The position numbers and the translations under genes are program-made. Below are positions 59,968-64,000 of a stretch of 64,000 bases of DNA, piece after piece. The notes under the pieces were generated by a model. That model saw nothing but the letters and a program-made list of their open reading frames with translations, did not search any database and was not told where the DNA came from. The stretch's first letter is position 1. Every line of letters begins with the position of its first letter. The DNA comes from JABDBE01 sp049585795 (GTDB taxonomy: Bacteria > Acidobacteriota > Terriglobia > Terriglobales > Acidobacteriaceae), in contig JBAVAQ010000114.1 of NCBI GenBank assembly GCA_049585795.1, positions 1-64,000 on the forward strand. Direction: 5' to 3'.

Positions 59968-60891
59968 ATGCGTTTTGTGCTCGAGTTCGAGAATGTCACG
60001 AAAGAATACCGCAGCTTCGCGAGCAAGCGTCGCTTTCGCGCTCTCGACAGCTTCAGCCTCACTGTGGAAGCGGGAGAAATCTTCGGTTTCCTCGGACCGA
60101 ACGGCGCGGGCAAGAGCACTGCGATTCATCTGGCCATGGGGTTTATGCAGCCGACGAGCGGGAGCGGCCGCTTGCTCGGAGAGCGCTTCGGTCATCCCGG
60201 CGCGCGCCGGCGCGTGGGCTTTCTCGCCGAGAGCGTTGCTTTGTACCATCGCCGTGCAGAACGATTGGTTCGCTTTTACGGTGCGCTCAACGGCATGGGG
60301 GGAGCCGATCTGGACAAACGCGCGCGCGAGGTCCTGGAAATCGTAGGGCTGCTGGATCACGCGAGCCGCAACGCGGGAAAGTTTTCCCGTGGCATGCTGC
60401 AGCGCGTAGGATTGGCCCAGGCCATAGTCAACGATCCCGAACTTCTGGTTCTAGACGAACCCACATCAGCCTTGGATCCGTTGGCGCGCGTTATGGTTCG
60501 CGAGTTGTTGCTCAGCGCGCGCAATGCCGGCAGGACCATCTTCCTGAGTTCCCATTTGCTTTCTGAAGTGGAGTTGGTGTGTGATCGCGTTGCCATGTTG
60601 CATCGTGGCAAACTGGCTCGTTTGGGGAGGACTGCCGATCTGCTTCAAGCCGGCGAACAAACCGAAATTGTCGCCCGCGCCGTTGCTCCGGCGCAGTTCG
60701 AAGGTGCCGCAGCGCGCGATGGCGTAGTCAGGTTCTTTGTACCCAGTCGCACGCAACGTGCCGCCTTGGAAAAAGTCTGGAACCTGGGAGGCGAAGTGAT
60801 AAGCGTCAATCCGGTGCGGCGCTCCCTGGAAGAGATTTTTTTGGAAGTCACGGCCGATCCGTTATCCCCTCCGTCGAAAGGCGTTCAGTGA
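59968..60891 (+). CDS. ABC transporter ATP-binding protein
   Basis: A 307-residue exporter ATPase. Walker A is GPNGAGKST (about residues 44-52), the signature is SRGMLQRVGLAQAI (FSRGMLQ), Walker B is LLVLDEPTSALDP, and the H-loop is FLSSHLLSEVE. A C-terminal regulatory portion (residues 215-300) ends in VRRSLEEIFLEVT, common in ABC-2 type ATPases. The next gene, overlapping by four bases (GTGA), encodes the membrane partner. Cargo is unknown. Confidence 0.93.
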   Translation: MRFVLEFENVTKEYRSFASKRRFRALDSFSLTVEAGEIFGFLGPNGAGKSTAIHLAMGFMQPTSGSGRLLGERFGHPGARRRVGFLAESVALYHRRAERLVRFYGALNGMGGADLDKRAREVLEIVGLLDHASRNAGKFSRGMLQRVGLAQAIVNDPELLVLDEPTSALDPLARVMVRELLLSARNAGRTIFLSSHLLSEVELVCDRVAMLHRGKLARLGRTADLLQAGEQTEIVARAVAPAQFEGAAARDGVVRFFVPSRTQRAALEKVWNLGGEVISVNPVRRSLEEIFLEVTADPLSPPSKGVQ

Positions 60892-61598
60892 AACCGGTTC
60901 TACTGATCGCGATCAACTTCGCGCGCGAGCAGCGTTGGCCCATCCTTACCCTGCTGCTCTGGGTTCTGCTGCTTGCATTTCTTGGGCTGGTCACAGACAT
61001 TCATCGCGAACGCGAAGACCTGCTCTTCGTCTTCAAACAGGACGCCGTGTACGTGCTGGCATTCAGCGTCTTCTTCGGCGGCTCCGCCATCTATAACGAG
61101 CGGCGGTCCCGCCGCATTCTCGGCGTACTTTCCAAAGCAGTGGGACGCCAGCAGTATCTTTCGAGCCTTGTTCTCGGCGTAACCATTGCGTGCGCGGTTT
61201 ACTGCTTCGCCCTCGGCATGACTGGAAGCTGGACACTCGGCGGCGCAGGGTTTCCCATTTCTCGCGTGTGGTTCCTTATGGTGTGCTTGCTCGCCGCCTG
61301 TGCGTTGGCCGGTACCGTAGCTCTAATGTTTTCCACCTTCCTGAACCCGTTTTTCGCCGCTGGTGCTACCGCAATTGTCCTGGGCTTTCCAGCGCTGGCT
61401 GGTCATCTCCTGGGACCGCAATGGGGCTATGTGATACCGGTGTGGGAACTCGGAGCCACCGTGATCAATTCTTCGTTTGACTCTCGGGCGACGGCTTCCT
61501 GGTTGGTGGTCGCATTGGCGGGAGCCGAGACGGTAGCATTTTGGCTGCTGTCTGCGCGCATTTTTGCGTTCGTAGATATTGCGGTTGCGGTAGAGTGA
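60888..61598 (+). CDS. ABC-2-type transporter permease
   Basis: A 236-residue membrane protein with about six helices (near residues 18-37, 52-68, 91-110, 130-155, 160-180, 205-228). A cytosolic segment, YNERRSRRILGVLSKAVGRQQYL, follows the first periplasmic loop and is the usual ATPase-facing element of ABC-2 permeases. The start is a GTG at 60888 overlapping the ATPase stop. It ends 13 bp before the nuoN stop on the other strand (convergent). Confidence 0.87.
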   Translation: MKPVLLIAINFAREQRWPILTLLLWVLLLAFLGLVTDIHREREDLLFVFKQDAVYVLAFSVFFGGSAIYNERRSRRILGVLSKAVGRQQYLSSLVLGVTIACAVYCFALGMTGSWTLGGAGFPISRVWFLMVCLLAACALAGTVALMFSTFLNPFFAAGATAIVLGFPALAGHLLGPQWGYVIPVWELGATVINSSFDSRATASWLVVALAGAETVAFWLLSARIFAFVDIAVAVE

Positions 61599-61611
61599 GA
61601 AGTGAATCTCG

Positions 61612-63078
61612 CTAGCGTGCCCACTCAGCCGCTGTGCGCGCGGCATAGTCGAGCAGTCGTCCGGGGAGGACGCCAAGATAAATGGTTGCCACCAAACTGA
61701 TGGCCAAGGCCGCTCCAAGGCCGATCGGAATGGGCGACACGGGTACTTCCTCTCGGGCTTCACGCATATACATCACGACGATGAGCCGCAGGTAGTAGTA
61801 GGAAGCCACCGCACTATTGAGCACGCCGATAATCACCAGCCCGACCAGATTGGCCTGCAGGGCAGCACTGAACACGTAGAACTTGGCGAAAAAACCGCCG
61901 GTAATCGGAATGCCGATCAAGGATAAAAGAAAAATTGTGAGGATCGCCGCCAGCAACGGACTGCGCCGCCCCAGTCCCTCATAATCTTCCAGGGTGACAT
62001 AACGTTCGCCCTCGCCCCCGATGTGGCTGATCACGGCAAAGGCCCCGACGTTCATGGCTGCATAGGTGGCCGTGTAAAACATGGCCGCAGGAATCCCATT
62101 TTTCGGCAGCGCGGCGAAGGCCATCAGCAAATATCCGGCGTGAGCGATCGAAGAGTACGCCAGCAAGCGCTTGACATTGTCCTGTACCAGAGCGCCGATG
62201 TTGCCCAGAGTCATTGAAAGCGCGGCCACGACCCAAATCAACCAGATCCGTCCTGGAGCATCTGCCTCAAACATGATACGCAGCAGCACTGCAAACGCCG
62301 CCGCCTTAGGAGCGGTCGACATGAATCCCACGATTGGCGACGGTGCGCCTTCATACACGTCGGGAGTCCAGACGTGGAATGGCGCCGCCGCTACTTTGAA
62401 GCCGAGGCCGACAAACATGAAGGCCACGCCGAGGTAGGCAAGCATCGGGATATCTCTGGAGTGAAGAGCATCCGCAATAATCGTTATGCTGGTCGAGCCA
62501 GTGGCTCCGAACGTCAACGCGACTCCATAGAGAAAAAATGCAGTGGCAAAAGAACCGAGCAGGAAATACTTGACGGAAGACTCGCTGCTAATCGCGGCAC
62601 GCCGGCGAAATCCCGCGAGAATGTAAGTGGAGATCGAAGAGATTTCCAGCGCAATAAAGATGAGAACCAGTTCCACCGCCGAGGACATCAGGCTCATGCC
62701 GACCGCGCCAAACAAGACCAGAGCGTAATATTCGCCGGCGCGAATCCCCTGCACTTTCATGTACTCGAAGGAACTCAGTATTACAACCGCGGTTACTGCC
62801 GCGACCAGAAAATGGAAGAACACGCTGAAGCTGTCTACCTGCACCATGTTCCAGAAGCCCAGGCCAGGATATTGCGACTGGAACAAGGTTGCCACCAGCG
62901 CCGCCAATGAACCCACCAGCGCAATGACTCCCAGCGTCTTTTGATTGCGGCGTTCGTCCACGAAGGGATCGAGCACCATCACGATCATGCCAAAGACTGA
63001 CAGCACGATTTCCGGCAGGATGCGAACATAGTCCGCTGCTTGCGGAATCGCCTGCGTCATGTCGTAGGGGCTGTTCAC
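61612..63078 (-). CDS. nuoN: NADH-quinone oxidoreductase subunit N
   Basis: A 488-residue proton-pumping subunit of complex I with about 14 membrane helices. It has family features: LLGSFATAFFLYG, GLGFKVAAAPFHVWTPDVYEGAPSPIVGFMSTAPKAAAF (key lysines), RLLAYSSIAHAGYLLM and SLIGIPITGGFFAKFYVF. The GTG start at 63078 overlaps the nuoM stop (GTGA), so translation is coupled; an ATG seven codons later is alternative. It is the last gene of the operon. Confidence 0.96.
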   Translation of the reverse strand: MNSPYDMTQAIPQAADYVRILPEIVLSVFGMIVMVLDPFVDERRNQKTLGVIALVGSLAALVATLFQSQYPGLGFWNMVQVDSFSVFFHFLVAAVTAVVILSSFEYMKVQGIRAGEYYALVLFGAVGMSLMSSAVELVLIFIALEISSISTYILAGFRRRAAISSESSVKYFLLGSFATAFFLYGVALTFGATGSTSITIIADALHSRDIPMLAYLGVAFMFVGLGFKVAAAPFHVWTPDVYEGAPSPIVGFMSTAPKAAAFAVLLRIMFEADAPGRIWLIWVVAALSMTLGNIGALVQDNVKRLLAYSSIAHAGYLLMAFAALPKNGIPAAMFYTATYAAMNVGAFAVISHIGGEGERYVTLEDYEGLGRRSPLLAAILTIFLLSLIGIPITGGFFAKFYVFSAALQANLVGLVIIGVLNSAVASYYYLRLIVVMYMREAREEVPVSPIPIGLGAALAISLVATIYLGVLPGRLLDYAARTAAEWAR

Positions 63079-64000
63079 CGGCCCACCAGCTTGCTGGCAA
63101 GTTGCGTGAACGGCGCCAGCGCGGTTTGTACGGCAGGATCAATCGCGTTCAGCCAGAGCAACGGCGCTACGCCCATTACCAGAGCCACGGCCGCTGCGGG
63201 CCAGAGCGCGGCACGTTCACGCCCGCTGAGATCGCGTAAAGATAAATTCACAGGGTGCGTGACTTTACCGTAAAACACACGCTGATACATCCAGAGCAAA
63301 TAGCAAGCGCTCCAGATTACACCGGTCGCACCCAAAATTCCGTAGACGGCGCGATCGCGGAACGCGCCACTGAGCACCAGGAATTCGCCGACAAAACCAT
63401 TAAGCAATGGCAATCCCACGGATGCGAGCACGATAAACAAGAAAAATGTCGCGTAAACGGGCATGGGAGTGGCGAGGCCACCAAACTCGGCAATTTCATA
63501 CGTATGGCGCCGCTCGTAAAGAATCCCGGCCAGCATGAAAAGAGCGCCCGTGGATACACCGTGCGCCAGCATGACGAAGGTTGCGCCATCCAGGCCCGCC
63601 TGGGTGAAGCTGAAAATCCCCAGCACCACGAAGCCCAAGTGGCTGATCGAAGAGTACGCGATCAACTTCTTCATGTTCGGCTGTACCAAAGCGACCAGTG
63701 CGCCGTAAATGATGCCGATCAACGCCAGCACCATAATCCACCAAGCGTTGCTGCGTGACTGCTCAGGAAACAGGCCGAGATTGAAGCGGAACATGCCGTA
63801 CGTGCCCATCTTGAGCAGTACACCCGCCAGCAGAACCGAGCCCGCCGTCGGCGCTTCCACGTGCGCGTCTGGCAGCCAAGTATGAAAAGGGAAGAGGGGA
63901 ACTTTCACTGCAAAAGCGATGAAGAATCCAAAAAAAAGCCAGGTCGCCGCACCAGCAAAGTTCTCGACTTGCCCGTTATGAATCGCAGTCTGGATGCTCA
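63075..64000 (-). CDS. nuoM: NADH-quinone oxidoreductase subunit M (5' end beyond the window)
   Basis: The window holds about 308 C-terminal codons. The frame stays open to the right edge with membrane sequence (FFGFFIAFAVKVPLFPFHTW), then LPDAHVEAPTAGSVLLAGVLLKMGTYG, KKLIAYSSISHLGFVVLGIF and GVSTGALFMLAGILYERRHT, all NuoM hallmarks. The essential Lys in AVKVPLFPFH and in NMKKLIAYSS are present. The start codon lies outside. Downstream order nuoM-nuoN is standard for complex I operons. Confidence 0.96.
   Translation of the reverse strand, partial: SIQTAIHNGQVENFAGAATWLFFGFFIAFAVKVPLFPFHTWLPDAHVEAPTAGSVLLAGVLLKMGTYGMFRFNLGLFPEQSRSNAWWIMVLALIGIIYGALVALVQPNMKKLIAYSSISHLGFVVLGIFSFTQAGLDGATFVMLAHGVSTGALFMLAGILYERRHTYEIAEFGGLATPMPVYATFFLFIVLASVGLPLLNGFVGEFLVLSGAFRDRAVYGILGATGVIWSACYLLWMYQRVFYGKVTHPVNLSLRDLSGRERAALWPAAAVALVMGVAPLLWLNAIDPAVQTALAPFTQLASKLVGR

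Noticed and set aside
1..64000. CRISPR array
   Set aside because: No regularly spaced direct repeats of 24-37 bp with unique spacers; the 78-bp and 15-bp repeats are tandem, without spacers.

Overview
The window looks like a chromosomal segment of an Acidobacteriota bacterium, probably class Terriglobia. I infer this from moderately high GC, three von Willebrand factor A proteins of the acidobacterial VWFA-related type, a DUF3300/DUF2950 pair, HAF-repeat secreted proteins and many GC-rich hairpin repeats between genes. It is Gram-negative: LolA, outer-membrane beta-barrel proteins, lipoproteins and Tat-dependent periplasmic enzymes are all present. No rRNA, prophage or CRISPR array was seen. 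The only mobile-element trace is the first 12 codons of a probable transposase at the left edge.

Left part (1-5.7 kb): DUF3467 and SYLF genes, a tRNA-Leu(UAG), a small two-helix membrane protein, an ErpA/IscA-type Fe-S carrier with its own promoter and terminator, and a tandem pair of secreted HAF-repeat paralogues.

Pilus region (5.9-20.4 kb): two leftward gene sets encode a type IV pilus or type II-like machine. The first, in transcription order, is pilC, pilB, pilM, pilN, pilO, a PilP/GspC-like gene and an unusual pseudopilin with collagen-like tracts and no Glu at +5. lolA lies just upstream and a HAD hydrolase gene lies between the sets. The second is fimT/gspH, pilV, pilW and a giant 1079-residue PilX-like gene, ending at a strong terminator. 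No secretin, PilT, PilD or major pilin gene is visible. A separate 55-residue Flp-type pilin lies at 59.7 kb.

Middle part (21-39 kb): envelope genes (a lipoprotein, DUF2490, DUF2950, DUF3300 with 78-bp repeats, three VWA proteins), a leftward DUF1015-amidase-GerMN-rph cluster, a cysteine synthase-like/cystathionine gamma-lyase-like/methyltransferase operon, cutA, and an ftsB/divIC-like gene.

Metabolic part (39-51 kb): thiG without thiS, a Tat-exported two-subunit molybdenum hydroxylase, and a complete hydroxyproline catabolic cluster. The cluster holds hydroxyproline 2-epimerase, a three-subunit D-hydroxyproline dehydrogenase, pyrroline-4-hydroxy-2-carboxylate deaminase and alpha-ketoglutarate semialdehyde dehydrogenase. 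Together these would turn trans-4-hydroxy-L-proline into 2-oxoglutarate. A secreted M20 amidohydrolase lies inside the cluster on the other strand.

Right part (51-64 kb): an outer-membrane protein, a membrane histidine kinase with a GAF-like region, a multicopper oxidase, a secreted phosphoesterase, an NtrC-like response regulator that lacks the GAFTGA motif, the Flp pilin, an ABC exporter pair, and the 3' end of a nuo operon (nuoM cut by the window edge, nuoN).
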